Origin: an uncultured Clostridia bacterium
Lineage (GTDB): Bacteria; Bacillota; Clostridia; Christensenellales; UBA1242
Assembly: GCA_934747965.1 (NCBI GenBank)
Contig: CAKVHI010000006.1
Span: 1 to 64,000 of the forward strand
Length of the DNA stretch: 64,000 nt
Direction of reading: 5' to 3'
Shown here in pieces: positions 8,813-16,873 of this stretch (positions are counted from its first letter, which is position 1; every line of letters begins with the position of its first letter). Below the pieces are notes generated by a model. That model made no database searches. It worked only from the letters and a program-made list of their open reading frames with translations, and was not told the origin of the DNA. The translations under genes and the position numbers were made by a program.

Positions 8813-9556
8813 ATGGAAAAAACAAAAATTATGCTTGTTGATGAAAACGAGCAAACATTAAAAGAATTAAAGGAGAATTTTACCACTTCAAATTTTGAAG
8901 TGGTTGGTGTTGCAACAAATGGTCTTGTTGCTCTTGAAGAAATAAAAAAAGTTAAACCAAATGTTGTTGTTATGGATGTTGTTTTAAGTGGAATTGATGG
9001 CTTTAATTTGATAGAACAAATTAACAGTTTAAATCTTAACACAAAAATTATTATTCTTTCAAGTTTAAGTTTGGAAGGGTTTATTACAAAAGCAATGAAT
9101 TTGGGCGTAAGTTATTATATGATAAAACCTTTTAATTTTGAGGTTTTGAAAAGCAGAATTTTAGATGTTTTAAATTCATCTAACAAAACTTTTTGTGTTG
9201 TTAAAAATAAAAACCTTGAAGAAAAAATTACTAACATTTTTATAACTGTTGGTATCCCAGCACACATAAAAGGTTATCAATTTTTGCGAGAAGCCATTAA
9301 AATGGCTATAGATAATCCCGATGTTATTAACAGCATAACAAAAAAATTATATCCTTCTATTGCAGAAAAATTTGAAACAAGCTCTAGCAAGGTGGAAAGA
9401 GCCATAAGACACGCTATTGAAGTTGCTTGGAATAGAGGAAAAATTGAAAATATTAATTCTCTTTTTGGTGTTAAAGTTTATTCAAACAACGAAAAACCAA
9501 CCAATGGTGAATTTATTGCCTTGGTTGCAGACAAAATGCTTTTAGAAGGTGTATAA
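8813..9556 (+). CDS. spo0A: Sporulation master regulator Spo0A
   Basis: The 247-residue protein is a response regulator. Residues 1-120 form a receiver domain: acidic pair DE in MLVDENEQ, phospho-acceptor Asp in VVVMDVVLSGIDG, switch Ser in IILSS, and Lys in MIKPF. Residues 145-247 form the Spo0A-specific DNA-binding domain, with VGIPAHIKGYQFLREAI, TKKLYPSIAEKF and KVERAIRHAIEVAWNRG. When phosphorylated it controls entry into sporulation by binding TTTGTCRAA boxes, one of which lies upstream. The usual upstream neighbour spoIVB is missing here. Confidence 0.97.
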   Translation: MEKTKIMLVDENEQTLKELKENFTTSNFEVVGVATNGLVALEEIKKVKPNVVVMDVVLSGIDGFNLIEQINSLNLNTKIIILSSLSLEGFITKAMNLGVSYYMIKPFNFEVLKSRILDVLNSSNKTFCVVKNKNLEEKITNIFITVGIPAHIKGYQFLREAIKMAIDNPDVINSITKKLYPSIAEKFETSSSKVERAIRHAIEVAWNRGKIENINSLFGVKVYSNNEKPTNGEFIALVADKMLLEGV

Positions 9557-9640
9557 AAAATTTGAAAATTTGTATAAAATACTAGACTTTTACATAATAA
9601 ATATTTATAATTAGCGTAGACTATAAATTTAGGAGTAAGT

Positions 9641-10150
9641 ATGGAAAAAGTAGAGTATATTCGTTGCCCAAGATGTGAACTTAATTTTATTAAAAAGAAG
9701 GATAAACTTTGCAGTGTTTGCAAAGCAGAGATTGCTTCGTTAGGCAAACATGATGAACTTGACAATATGCAAATTTGTCCAATTTGCAAAAGTAACTATA
9801 TCAATGATAATGAAGATATGTGTTCGTATTGCGCTGAAGAAAAAAGTTATGAAGAAAATTTGGCAGGGAATGTAGACAGAGAAGATAATTGGCGTATGTA
9901 TGTTCAGAATGAAGATTCTGAAAATGAAGATGAAATTGATGAAATGTGCACTATGAACGATGAAGATGACCAAGATGAACTTGACACGCCAGAACTTGAT
10001 TTGTCAGACTTAGATGATGAAGATGACCTTGATGATTTGGATGAAGAGGATCTTGATGATTTAGATGACGAAGATTTTGATGATCTTGATAGTTTGGATG
10101 ACGATGACTTGGATGACGATGAAGAAGATGATTCTGATGATGTTTTATAA
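9641..10150 (+). CDS. Double zinc-ribbon protein with Asp-rich tail
   Basis: The 169-residue protein carries two zinc ribbons in its first 65 residues (CPRC...CSVC and CPIC...CSYC). After a short linker comes a tail of about 60 residues made almost only of Asp, Glu, Leu and Ser in repeats such as LDDLDEEDLDDLD. The tail would be disordered and strongly negative. No enzyme motif is seen. The ribosome binding site AGGAG is good. The gene follows spo0A by 84 nt with no terminator between them, so they may be co-transcribed. Possible roles, all inferred, are nucleic-acid mimicry, metal buffering or protein binding. Confidence 0.8.
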   Translation: MEKVEYIRCPRCELNFIKKKDKLCSVCKAEIASLGKHDELDNMQICPICKSNYINDNEDMCSYCAEEKSYEENLAGNVDREDNWRMYVQNEDSENEDEIDEMCTMNDEDDQDELDTPELDLSDLDDEDDLDDLDEEDLDDLDDEDFDDLDSLDDDDLDDDEEDDSDDVL

Positions 10151-10165
10151 ATTTTAATAAGTAAT

Positions 10166-10201
10166 AAAAGCATAACTAACAAAATTGGTTATGCTTTTTT
10201 T
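10166..10201 (+). terminator. Terminator of the zinc-ribbon gene
   Basis: AAAAGCATAAC pairs with GTTATGCTTTT, followed by T's. Confidence 0.9.
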
Positions 10202-10264
10202 GTAAATTAAACTTAGTTTTTAAAAGTTTCGTTTATAAAAAATTTTTTGGTCAAGAATTTTTTT

Positions 10265-10498
10265 ATGAAAAATAATTTAACATTAAATGAGATTAAGCAA
10301 CAAATTGAAGAAATTAAGGGAAAAAGCGTTAAAATGCTTGTCAATCGAGGCAGGAAGAAAACTGAAAAACTAGAGGGTGTTATTCAAAACTTATATCCAA
10401 GTGTTTTTACAGTTGAGATAAAAGATTTGAAGGGTAGCAACATCGTAAGTTACTCTTACACCGAAGTTCTGTGCGGATTTGTAAAATTATTAAAATAA
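10265..10498 (+). CDS. veg: Veg family protein
   Basis: The 77-residue protein matches the Veg family (DUF1021), with KGKSVKMLVNRGRKKTEKLEG and YPSVFTVEI followed by VSYSYTEVL. In B. subtilis Veg is highly expressed and affects biofilm and matrix gene expression. The start is the ATG at 10265: the product then aligns with the Veg N terminus, whereas the in-frame TTG at 10247 adds unrelated residues. No clear ribosome binding site is seen. Placing veg before the SipL-like gene is familiar in clostridia. Confidence 0.88.
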   Translation: MKNNLTLNEIKQQIEEIKGKSVKMLVNRGRKKTEKLEGVIQNLYPSVFTVEIKDLKGSNIVSYSYTEVLCGFVKLLK

Positions 10499-10641
10499 GT
10501 TTAAAGGATAATATATATAAAAGTTAATATATTATATATAACAACTTAGAATTTTTATGTTGTAAAAATATTTTTAAAATTTTGTTCTAAAACATTTTTT
10601 TTGCTTATAAAATATTATAGATTATTAGGGGGAAATGTTTA

Positions 10642-12162
10642 ATGGAGCAAAACACAATTAATAGCACATTCAGAAAAAACTTAGGGGCAGTGCAAAACGA
10701 AGTTTCTACCACTTTATCAGCCGAAAGTACAATAGCCAAAATTTTATGTTCTAGGGCAACAAGTGTGATTAACAATTTTGAAGCAATTAACGGAGAAATA
10801 AAATTTAACGGAACAGTTTGCTTTAAAGTTATCTATGCAAATGAATTAGGTGAAATTTTAAGTTTAGAAAACAGCGAGAATTTTGCAGGTAGACTAGAAA
10901 ATGAAAACATAACAACAAATAGTTTGCCTTTGTTTAAAACTGATGTTATAGAACTTAAAGTAAATTCTTCTAGTGATGACGTTAAACTTAATGCAACTGT
11001 AGAAACTTTGATTGAAGGCTTGTTGACTGATAGTTTAAATTCATTCGATAATCAAGACGAAAACATTGTTACAAACAGCAATTTTGTAAACTACACATCA
11101 CTAAATAAGAGCGGTAGAGCAAGTTTTAATTTTGAAGAGAGTTTTTCATCTAAAGATACTATAGACAAAATTTTGGCTTTAGATGCTACAGTTAAAATTT
11201 TAGATTATAGCCTAGGAACAGATTATTTTACTGTTGAAGGCTTGATTATGTTTAACTATCAATATTTAACAGATGGCGAAAACAAAGAATTAAAACAATT
11301 TTGCAAATGTTACAAATTCAAAGAAGAGATAGAGAGTGAGGGAATAACTAAAGAGGGCTTTGCTATATTTAGAAGTCAAATAAATAATTGTAAAATAACA
11401 ACGAACAACGAAATTAAAGACGGCGAAACAGTGGTTAATTTTGTTATTCCCGTTGATATTGATTACGCTTATCTTACAACTAACAGCCATGAAGTTATTG
11501 TTGATGCATACAGTTTGAAAAACAAATTGAATTTAAATATTGAAAGTTTTAAAGTTGCAGGGAATAACTTTTTGAAATGTTTTGATGAAAAAATTGATGG
11601 CAGTTTGACTATCGATGAAGAGGCTCCAAGAATTGTAAAAATAGTATCTTTTTGTGCAGAAAATGCAAACATTACAAATGCTTATAAAAACAACGACAAT
11701 GTTGTTGTTGAAGGATTAGCAGTGGTTAATGTTATCTTTATGGAAGAAGATGATGAAAATGAACGACTAAATTCAGTTGTCGTAGAAGTGCCTTTTAGCA
11801 TTGAAAACAGATTTGAAGAAATGTTAGACGGCGATGAAATTACAACCTGCGTGCTTATTAAAGACGTAGACTGTAAATGCAAGAAAGGAAAAGAAATTAA
11901 CTTAGATTTAGATTTAACAATTTGCGTTAATGCCTTTAACACTAATGAAGAAATGGCTTTAACAAACATTGAAGTTGGTGAACCTTTAACACCAAAAGAA
12001 GCCTGTCTTGAAATTTATTTTGCAAGAAAAGGCAACACCCTTTGGGATATATCTAAAGGATTATGTGAAAAACCTGAGAAAATTTTAAGTCAAAATCCTA
12101 ATATTAATCTTCCACTTGTTGAAGATGAAAAGATAGTTTTGTTTAAAGGCGGGAAAAAATAG
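10642..12162 (+). CDS. SipL-like DUF3794 (SPOCS) protein with C-terminal LysM
   Basis: The 506-residue protein has three DUF3794/SPOCS-type beta domains (about residues 20-150, 165-290 and 310-440), each containing a strand pattern like AVVNVIFMEEDDENE. A LysM domain follows at about residues 457-503 (KGNTLWDISKGLCEKPEKIL). This arrangement matches SipL of Clostridioides difficile, which binds SpoIVA through the LysM and is needed for coat assembly around the forespore. The family and architecture are clear; orthology to SipL is inferred. AGGGGGAA before the ATG is a strong ribosome binding site. Two terminators follow. Confidence 0.88.
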   Translation: MEQNTINSTFRKNLGAVQNEVSTTLSAESTIAKILCSRATSVINNFEAINGEIKFNGTVCFKVIYANELGEILSLENSENFAGRLENENITTNSLPLFKTDVIELKVNSSSDDVKLNATVETLIEGLLTDSLNSFDNQDENIVTNSNFVNYTSLNKSGRASFNFEESFSSKDTIDKILALDATVKILDYSLGTDYFTVEGLIMFNYQYLTDGENKELKQFCKCYKFKEEIESEGITKEGFAIFRSQINNCKITTNNEIKDGETVVNFVIPVDIDYAYLTTNSHEVIVDAYSLKNKLNLNIESFKVAGNNFLKCFDEKIDGSLTIDEEAPRIVKIVSFCAENANITNAYKNNDNVVVEGLAVVNVIFMEEDDENERLNSVVVEVPFSIENRFEEMLDGDEITTCVLIKDVDCKCKKGKEINLDLDLTICVNAFNTNEEMALTNIEVGEPLTPKEACLEIYFARKGNTLWDISKGLCEKPEKILSQNPNINLPLVEDEKIVLFKGGKK

Positions 12163-12212
12163 TTGTTACAAAGATTATAAAAAGTTTAAAATCTTGTGAA
12201 CATAAATATAAG

Positions 12213-12242
12213 AAAGAAGAAATTTTGATTTCTTCTTTTTTA
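12213..12242 (+). terminator. First terminator after the SipL-like gene
   Basis: AAAGAAGAAAT, loop TTTG, ATTTCTTCTTT, then T's. Confidence 0.8.
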
Positions 12243-12271
12243 ATTTTACTCTTTATGTTTAATATAACAAT

Positions 12272-12298
12272 AAAATCCGCTTTTTAGCGGATTTTTTT
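12272..12298 (+). terminator. Second terminator after the SipL-like gene
   Basis: AAAATCCGC and GCGGATTTT around a TTTTTA loop, followed by T's. It lies just upstream of the spoIIR promoter and isolates it from read-through. Confidence 0.9.
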
Positions 12299-12316
12299 AT
12301 AAATTTTTTTTATTTT

Positions 12317-12344
12317 GTTTAAAATTTATAAATGCGTTAATAAT
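12317..12344 (+). promoter_or_regulatory. Sigma-F-type promoter of spoIIR
   Basis: GTTTA (12317-12321) fits the sigma-F/G -35 GYWTA exactly. After 14 nt GTTAATAAT (12336-12344) fits the -10 GGNRANAMT at all but one position. spoIIR is a known sigma-F gene in B. subtilis. The -10 ends exactly 6 nt before the ATG, so transcription should start on the start codon. Confidence 0.55.
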
Positions 12345-12350
12345 CAAAGT

Positions 12351-12896
12351 ATGAAACTTTTTAAAATATCAATAATTTGTTTATTATTTTTTGTTTTTAT
12401 AATAGGTTGTGTGTACATCAATTCTAACAATCAAACAACCCTAAAAAACACTGATTATTTGCGATTGCACATAAGAGCCAACAGTAATGATGAATGCGAC
12501 CAAAACATTAAATTTGAGATTAAAAATAGGGTTTTAAGTTTAATCACAAATGATATAACTAAAATTGACAACAAAGATGATTTGGCTAAATATTTTGTAG
12601 AAAACAAAACCACTCTTGAAAATTTTGTTAATGACATTTTAAAAGATAATGGATTTAATTACATAAGCAATATAGTTGTTAAAAACGAGTACTTTCCGGT
12701 AAGGTCATATCATGATGTTACATTGTGTGGGGGATATTATGATGCTATCATAATTGAACTTGGAAGTGCAGAAGGTAACAACTGGTGGTGTGTTGCTTAT
12801 CCGCCACTTTGCTTTATGTATGAAAGTAATAAAATGGGTAATATTACTTATAGAAGCAAAATTATAGAATTAATTAACAAATTTTTTAAGAGGTAA
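12351..12896 (+). CDS. spoIIR: Stage II sporulation protein R
   Basis: The 181-residue protein is SpoIIR, the forespore-secreted signal that triggers processing of pro-sigma-E in the mother cell. An N-terminal membrane or signal segment (residues 4-22) is followed by the signatures LRLHIRANSNDECDQNIKFEIKN and LGSAEGNNWWCVAYPPLCF near the C terminus. I chose the ATG at 12351 because an upstream TTG in frame lies within the promoter. There is no Shine-Dalgarno sequence and a leaderless message is predicted. It heads the operon with sleB and ypeB. Confidence 0.93.
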   Translation: MKLFKISIICLLFFVFIIGCVYINSNNQTTLKNTDYLRLHIRANSNDECDQNIKFEIKNRVLSLITNDITKIDNKDDLAKYFVENKTTLENFVNDILKDNGFNYISNIVVKNEYFPVRSYHDVTLCGGYYDAIIIELGSAEGNNWWCVAYPPLCFMYESNKMGNITYRSKIIELINKFFKR

Positions 12897-12898
12897 TT

Positions 12899-13573
12899 AT
12901 GACAAAAAAAGTAAATTTAAAAACCGTTTTAAGTTTGATTATGATAGTGTTTGTTTTGATGGCTTACATCACCTTGTCGGCGTTTATAGGGGGCAACTTA
13001 AAGGTATCAAAGATAGATTTAACTCAAAATATGCTTCAAACTAGAATCGTGCAAAGCAAACTTTTTGATTTAGGACTTTATTCGGGCGAAATTGATGGCA
13101 TTTTTGACGATGAAACTATATCTTCGGTTATTGCTTATCAAAAGCAAAAAGGCTTGGAACAAACAGGAAAATTAGATGCTGTAACAACGGCAAGTCTTGG
13201 TGTTTCGGCATCCAGCCAAACAAATAGTGATTTATATTTGCTTGCAAAACTAATCTATTCCGAATCCCGTGGAGAACCTTATGTCGGGCAAGTTGCTGTT
13301 GGTGCGGTTGTTCTTAACAGAGTCGAAAATCCGGGGTTTCCTAACACCCTAGAGGGCGTTATTTATCAGCCTTGGGCATTTACTGCACTTCATGACGGAC
13401 AGTTTGAATTAGAGCCAAATTCAACAGCTTATCAAGCAGCTCAGGATGCTTTTAATGGTTGGGACCCTAGTTATGGAAGCATTTATTACTACAATCCAAA
13501 AACTGCAACAAGCAGTTGGATATTTTCACGCACCACAGTGGTAACTATTGGAAATCATGTGTTTGCAGTTTAG
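12899..13573 (+). CDS. sleB: Spore cortex-lytic enzyme SleB
   Basis: The 224-residue protein has an N-terminal membrane or signal segment (about residues 8-31), a peptidoglycan-binding type 1 domain (about 38-98, with LFDLGLYSGEIDGIFDDET) and a Hydrolase_2/SleB catalytic domain (about 110-224). The latter holds the catalytic Glu in LAKLIYSESRGEP and AVGAVVLNRV, WAFTAL and SIYYYNPKTA. Family enzymes are lytic transglycosylases that degrade cortex at germination. It starts 2 nt after spoIIR with AAGAGG inside the end of that gene, and precedes its usual partner ypeB. Confidence 0.95.
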   Translation: MTKKVNLKTVLSLIMIVFVLMAYITLSAFIGGNLKVSKIDLTQNMLQTRIVQSKLFDLGLYSGEIDGIFDDETISSVIAYQKQKGLEQTGKLDAVTTASLGVSASSQTNSDLYLLAKLIYSESRGEPYVGQVAVGAVVLNRVENPGFPNTLEGVIYQPWAFTALHDGQFELEPNSTAYQAAQDAFNGWDPSYGSIYYYNPKTATSSWIFSRTTVVTIGNHVFAV

Positions 13574-13581
13574 GAGGATTT

Positions 13582-14904
13582 ATGAAAGCAAGACAAGTTA
13601 TAGCGATAGTTGTTGTATTTGCATTATTAACTGGTTTGTTGACAGTTGGATTTGTAACAACAACTAACAATTTAGCAAATGTTAGTGGCAGTTTGGAAAG
13701 TGCCTATCAAAGAAATTTTTATGAACTTGTGTCGGGAGTCAACGACATTGAAGTAACTTTATCAAAAGTTTTGATTAGCAATGACAAAACTCAGCAAAAA
13801 AAACAGTTTTATAAACTTTATGAGCAATGCAATATCACTCAAAACAATTTAAGCAGACTTCCACTTCATCACGAGTCAATAAATCAAACAACAAAGTTTG
13901 TAAACCAAATGGGTGGATTCAGTTATTATTTGTTTGATAAATTAAATAATGGCGAAGAAATGTCAGAAAAAGATTATTCAAGTTTGCAAGACCTTTACAC
14001 TTTTTGCTTAAATGTGCAACAAATTATTAATGAATATGCTTATCAAATTCAAAATAACTATAGTATTTTAAAAGATATAGACTTAAAGGATAGTGGCTTC
14101 AACACAACTTTCACTTCACTTCAGGAAACAGGAATTGACTATCCAACTTTAATTTATGATGGACCGTTTTCTGATTCGATTATAAACAAAGAAGTTAAAG
14201 GTTTGACAGGTGAGGAATATCAACTTGATCAAGTAAGTCATGAACTTCAAGAATTATTTAAAGATTATAATGTTAAAAGGATAGATTATAAGGAAGAAAG
14301 CCAAGGCAAAATTGCAACTTATAACTTTAACATGACTCTGGAGAATGGTCATGAATATTATTTGCAAGTGTCAAAAAAAGGTGGTGTGATAATCACAATT
14401 TCAAGTTATCAAAAATCTGTTAAAGATAATATTTCTTTAGAAGAATGTGAAAAGAAAGCCGAAGAATTTGCAGATATGCTTGAAATTAAAAACATGAAAG
14501 CCGTTTGGAGTACTAAAATCAATAATGTGGCATATGTTAATCTTTGCACAATTATAAACGACACAATAATTTATCCTGAAATGATAAAAGTAAAAATTAG
14601 TTGTGATAGTGGAGAAATCATAGGTTGGGAAGCACGAACTTATGCTTATAACAAAACTGAAAGAACAAACACAAAGCCTTCAAAAACAGCAAGTCAAGCT
14701 CGTGAAAGAGTTAGCAAACTTTTGGATATAGAAACCGAAAAGAAAGCTCTAATTCCACTTGATTTTAACCGAGAAGTTTTGTGTTATGAATTTAAGTGCA
14801 CATATAATAATTATGTTTATTATGTTTATATTAACGCAGACACATTAGAAGAAGAAAATGTTTTAAGAGTAATTGATACCTTAGATGGAAATTTAATGAT
14901 GTAA
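13582..14904 (+). CDS. ypeB: Germination protein YpeB
   Basis: The 440-residue protein has one N-terminal membrane anchor (residues 5-27), a long helical domain (about 30-190) and C-terminal PepSY-type repeats, as in YpeB. It stabilises and localises SleB in the dormant spore. The start is fixed by TAGGAGG six nt before the ATG at 13582, right after the sleB stop. The longer reading frame beginning inside sleB is not the real start. Confidence 0.92.
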   Translation: MKARQVIAIVVVFALLTGLLTVGFVTTTNNLANVSGSLESAYQRNFYELVSGVNDIEVTLSKVLISNDKTQQKKQFYKLYEQCNITQNNLSRLPLHHESINQTTKFVNQMGGFSYYLFDKLNNGEEMSEKDYSSLQDLYTFCLNVQQIINEYAYQIQNNYSILKDIDLKDSGFNTTFTSLQETGIDYPTLIYDGPFSDSIINKEVKGLTGEEYQLDQVSHELQELFKDYNVKRIDYKEESQGKIATYNFNMTLENGHEYYLQVSKKGGVIITISSYQKSVKDNISLEECEKKAEEFADMLEIKNMKAVWSTKINNVAYVNLCTIINDTIIYPEMIKVKISCDSGEIIGWEARTYAYNKTERTNTKPSKTASQARERVSKLLDIETEKKALIPLDFNREVLCYEFKCTYNNYVYYVYINADTLEEENVLRVIDTLDGNLMM

Positions 14905-14939
14905 ATAATAAAAATTTCAGTCTAAATTATTTCAGATTA

Positions 14940-14982
14940 ATAAAAAGGAACTTTGCTTTATAGCATTGTTCCTTATTTTATT
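14940..14982 (+). terminator. Terminator of the spoIIR-sleB-ypeB operon
   Basis: AAGGAAC pairs with GTTCCTT around an inner TTGCT/AGCA stem, followed by a T-rich tract. Confidence 0.7.
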
Positions 14983-15019
14983 TTGATAGTTTTAATACAC
15001 TTAACCTTATTTTAAACTT

Positions 15020-15355
15020 TTAGACCCCTGCAAATTGATAAATATAAGGCAACATAACAGTAGAGTAAATAACAGAAATTATTATAGTAACCCCAAGCGT
15101 TATCCCAAAAGTGATTCCCCATGACTTGATAAAAGTTTTTCTTGCAATGGTGTTTTCTGGGTAAAGGCAAATGCCAATAATCAAACCAATTAAACCAAGA
15201 AAAATGCCAAGCAAAACGCCCATGCCAGTTTTAGGCTCTGAATACATCTTTTGATTTATTTCAGAAATTGGGTCCTCTTTTTTTACGGCACATCCGCAAT
15301 TAATGCAAACAACAGCGTCATCATTAATTTCTTTTCCACATTTTTGACAATACAT
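15020..15355 (-). CDS. Zinc-ribbon membrane protein
   Basis: The 111-residue protein starts with a zinc ribbon (MYCQKCGKEI...CINCGCAV, residues 3-24). Two membrane helices follow, at about residues 44-63 (GVLLGIFLGLIGLIIGICLY) and 79-103. This is the common zinc-ribbon domain-containing membrane protein type, with no defined function. It has a good AAGGAG ribosome binding site. It is isolated, convergent with ypeB and divergent from the Rho-like gene. Confidence 0.8.
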   Translation of the reverse strand: MYCQKCGKEINDDAVVCINCGCAVKKEDPISEINQKMYSEPKTGMGVLLGIFLGLIGLIIGICLYPENTIARKTFIKSWGITFGITLGVTIIISVIYSTVMLPYIYQFAGV

Positions 15356-15490
15356 ACAAAACTCCTTATGAATAAATTATATTATAATTTGTTTTTATTG
15401 TCAATTATTTGTTGGTTAAATCTTTTGTAGTAAAATATTTTTGTAAAAAAATGGAAAAATATGGAATTATAAATATTTTTGTAAAAAAAC

Positions 15491-15519
15491 TAGACAATTT
15501 TAAAAAAAATGTTTATAAT
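15491..15519 (+). promoter_or_regulatory. Promoter of the Rho-like gene, leaderless geometry
   Basis: TAGACA (15491-15496), 17 nt, TATAAT (15514-15519), then 6 nt to the ATG at 15526. There is no Shine-Dalgarno sequence. Confidence 0.7.
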
Positions 15520-15525
15520 AAAATT

Positions 15526-16815
15526 ATGGAAAAGATAAATGAACAAAATTTACAAGAACTTGGTATATTTGAAATAAGAAATATCGCAAGAGAAGTTGGA
15601 GTATACTCTCCAACAACACTAAAAAAACAAGATTTAATTGAAAAAATTATGCAGGTTATAAATGGAGAAGTTGAACCTTATGTGAAAAAAACAAAGCAGG
15701 GGCGACCTCCAAAAAACATAACAACAATCAACGATTTTATTGATGTTATTGTGCCAAAAAAAACTTTTGAACAGCGTTTTGATAATGCAAAAAACTACTA
15801 TAATGTTTTTAATGATAATCAAACAAATTTAAATGTGGATGAAGTTGGAAAAAATGAGTTTTGTTTTAAAGGGCTTGTAAAAGTTTATAACAAAGAATAT
15901 GCTTTATGCTTTTTAAGTTGCATTGACGACACAAAAAAGGATATAGTTTTTATAAACAACATTCAAACTAGTTTTTATAAACTTAAAACTGGCGATGAAA
16001 TAAGCGGAAAATATATTTTTGTTGATGAAGAAAAACCTTATATTTTAAAAGAAATATATTCAGTAAATGAAAATGTTGTTACCGAAGATTTCACAAGGAA
16101 AGAAGATTATTTAAATTTGATTGCTATAAGTCCTAATCAGAAATTAAAAACTAATATTTATAAAGATGACGATGAGATTTTTGCAGACATTGATTTGTTT
16201 TGTCCAATAGCAAAAGGGCAAAGAATTTTGCTTAAATCAAAAGGCAATAATCAACTAAACAACACAATTTTACACAGGCTTTCAACAGATGAAAACAACC
16301 TTAAAGGTTTGTCGATTTTGATTGATGAATCTCCAGAAAGTTATTATGATTTTCTTGCAAATTCAAATTTTAAAGTTTTGAGCAACAACTACAATTCTTG
16401 CACAAATTTTGATTTAGAGTTTGATGTAAGGCTATCTAATCTTTTAAGAAAAGTTGAAGAAGGCTATGATATGGCTTTATACATAAACAGTCTTACAAAA
16501 CTAGAAAAATATTTTGAAAATCATTCAATTTTGAAAAAACATTCGGTTGATGAAAGCTCTGTTATTGCATGGAATAACATAAAAGATATTATTTTGCTTG
16601 GGAAATATACAACTAATGCAGGAAGTTTAACCGTTATTGTTGGCGAAGATTTTAAAGAAAATAACCTTATAGAAAGTTTGTTTAACAATATAATTTGTTA
16701 TAATTATTCTAAATATGAATACACTCTTTTAACTGAAGATTGTAAAACTTTGAATATAGAAAAGATTCTAACAAAGTCTGAACTTAACAAACTAAAAGCA
16801 AAATTAAAAAATTAA
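15526..16815 (+). CDS. Rho-like protein with degenerate ATPase site
   Basis: The 429-residue protein follows the domain order of transcription terminator Rho: a Rho_N/SAP-like helical domain (residues 7-47), a linker with QGRPPK, a cold-shock/OB RNA-binding domain (about 110-180, DIVFINNIQTSFYKLKTGDEISG), and a RecA-like core (about 186-429). In the core DLFCPIAKGQRILL, LIDESPESYYDFL and VEEGYDMALYINSLTKL line up with Rho's DLxxPIGKGQRGLI, LIDERPEEVTDM and VExxxDVxILLDSITRL. The P-loop is gone (KSKGNNQLN, 237-245, in place of APPKAGKT), the Walker B Asp is Asn321, and the Arg-finger region is lost. Glu268 remains. It is probably a non-hydrolysing paralogue. I chose ATG 15526 from the Rho N terminus and the promoter. 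Confidence 0.75.
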   Translation: MEKINEQNLQELGIFEIRNIAREVGVYSPTTLKKQDLIEKIMQVINGEVEPYVKKTKQGRPPKNITTINDFIDVIVPKKTFEQRFDNAKNYYNVFNDNQTNLNVDEVGKNEFCFKGLVKVYNKEYALCFLSCIDDTKKDIVFINNIQTSFYKLKTGDEISGKYIFVDEEKPYILKEIYSVNENVVTEDFTRKEDYLNLIAISPNQKLKTNIYKDDDEIFADIDLFCPIAKGQRILLKSKGNNQLNNTILHRLSTDENNLKGLSILIDESPESYYDFLANSNFKVLSNNYNSCTNFDLEFDVRLSNLLRKVEEGYDMALYINSLTKLEKYFENHSILKKHSVDESSVIAWNNIKDIILLGKYTTNAGSLTVIVGEDFKENNLIESLFNNIICYNYSKYEYTLLTEDCKTLNIEKILTKSELNKLKAKLKN

Positions 16816-16827
16816 GTTTAAAAGCAA

Positions 16828-16862
16828 AAAAAACATACTAACAAAAATTAGTATGTTTTTTA
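16828..16862. terminator. Bidirectional terminator between convergent genes
   Basis: AAAAAACATACTAA and TTAGTATGTTTTTT flank a short loop. A's on one side and T's on the other serve both the Rho-like gene and the minus-strand giant gene. Confidence 0.85.
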
Positions 16863-16873
16863 TTTAATTGTTA

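Noticed and set aside
9990..10145. DNA tandem repeat of GATGA type
   Set aside because: The repetition follows from the Asp-rich coding tail; unit length and codons vary, so I do not call it a DNA repeat.
9904..10182. Ser-rich minus-strand frame opposite the zinc-ribbon gene
   Set aside because: It is the complement of the Asp/Glu repeat (GAT codons read as ATC/TCA/AGC-type Ser); no independent signal.
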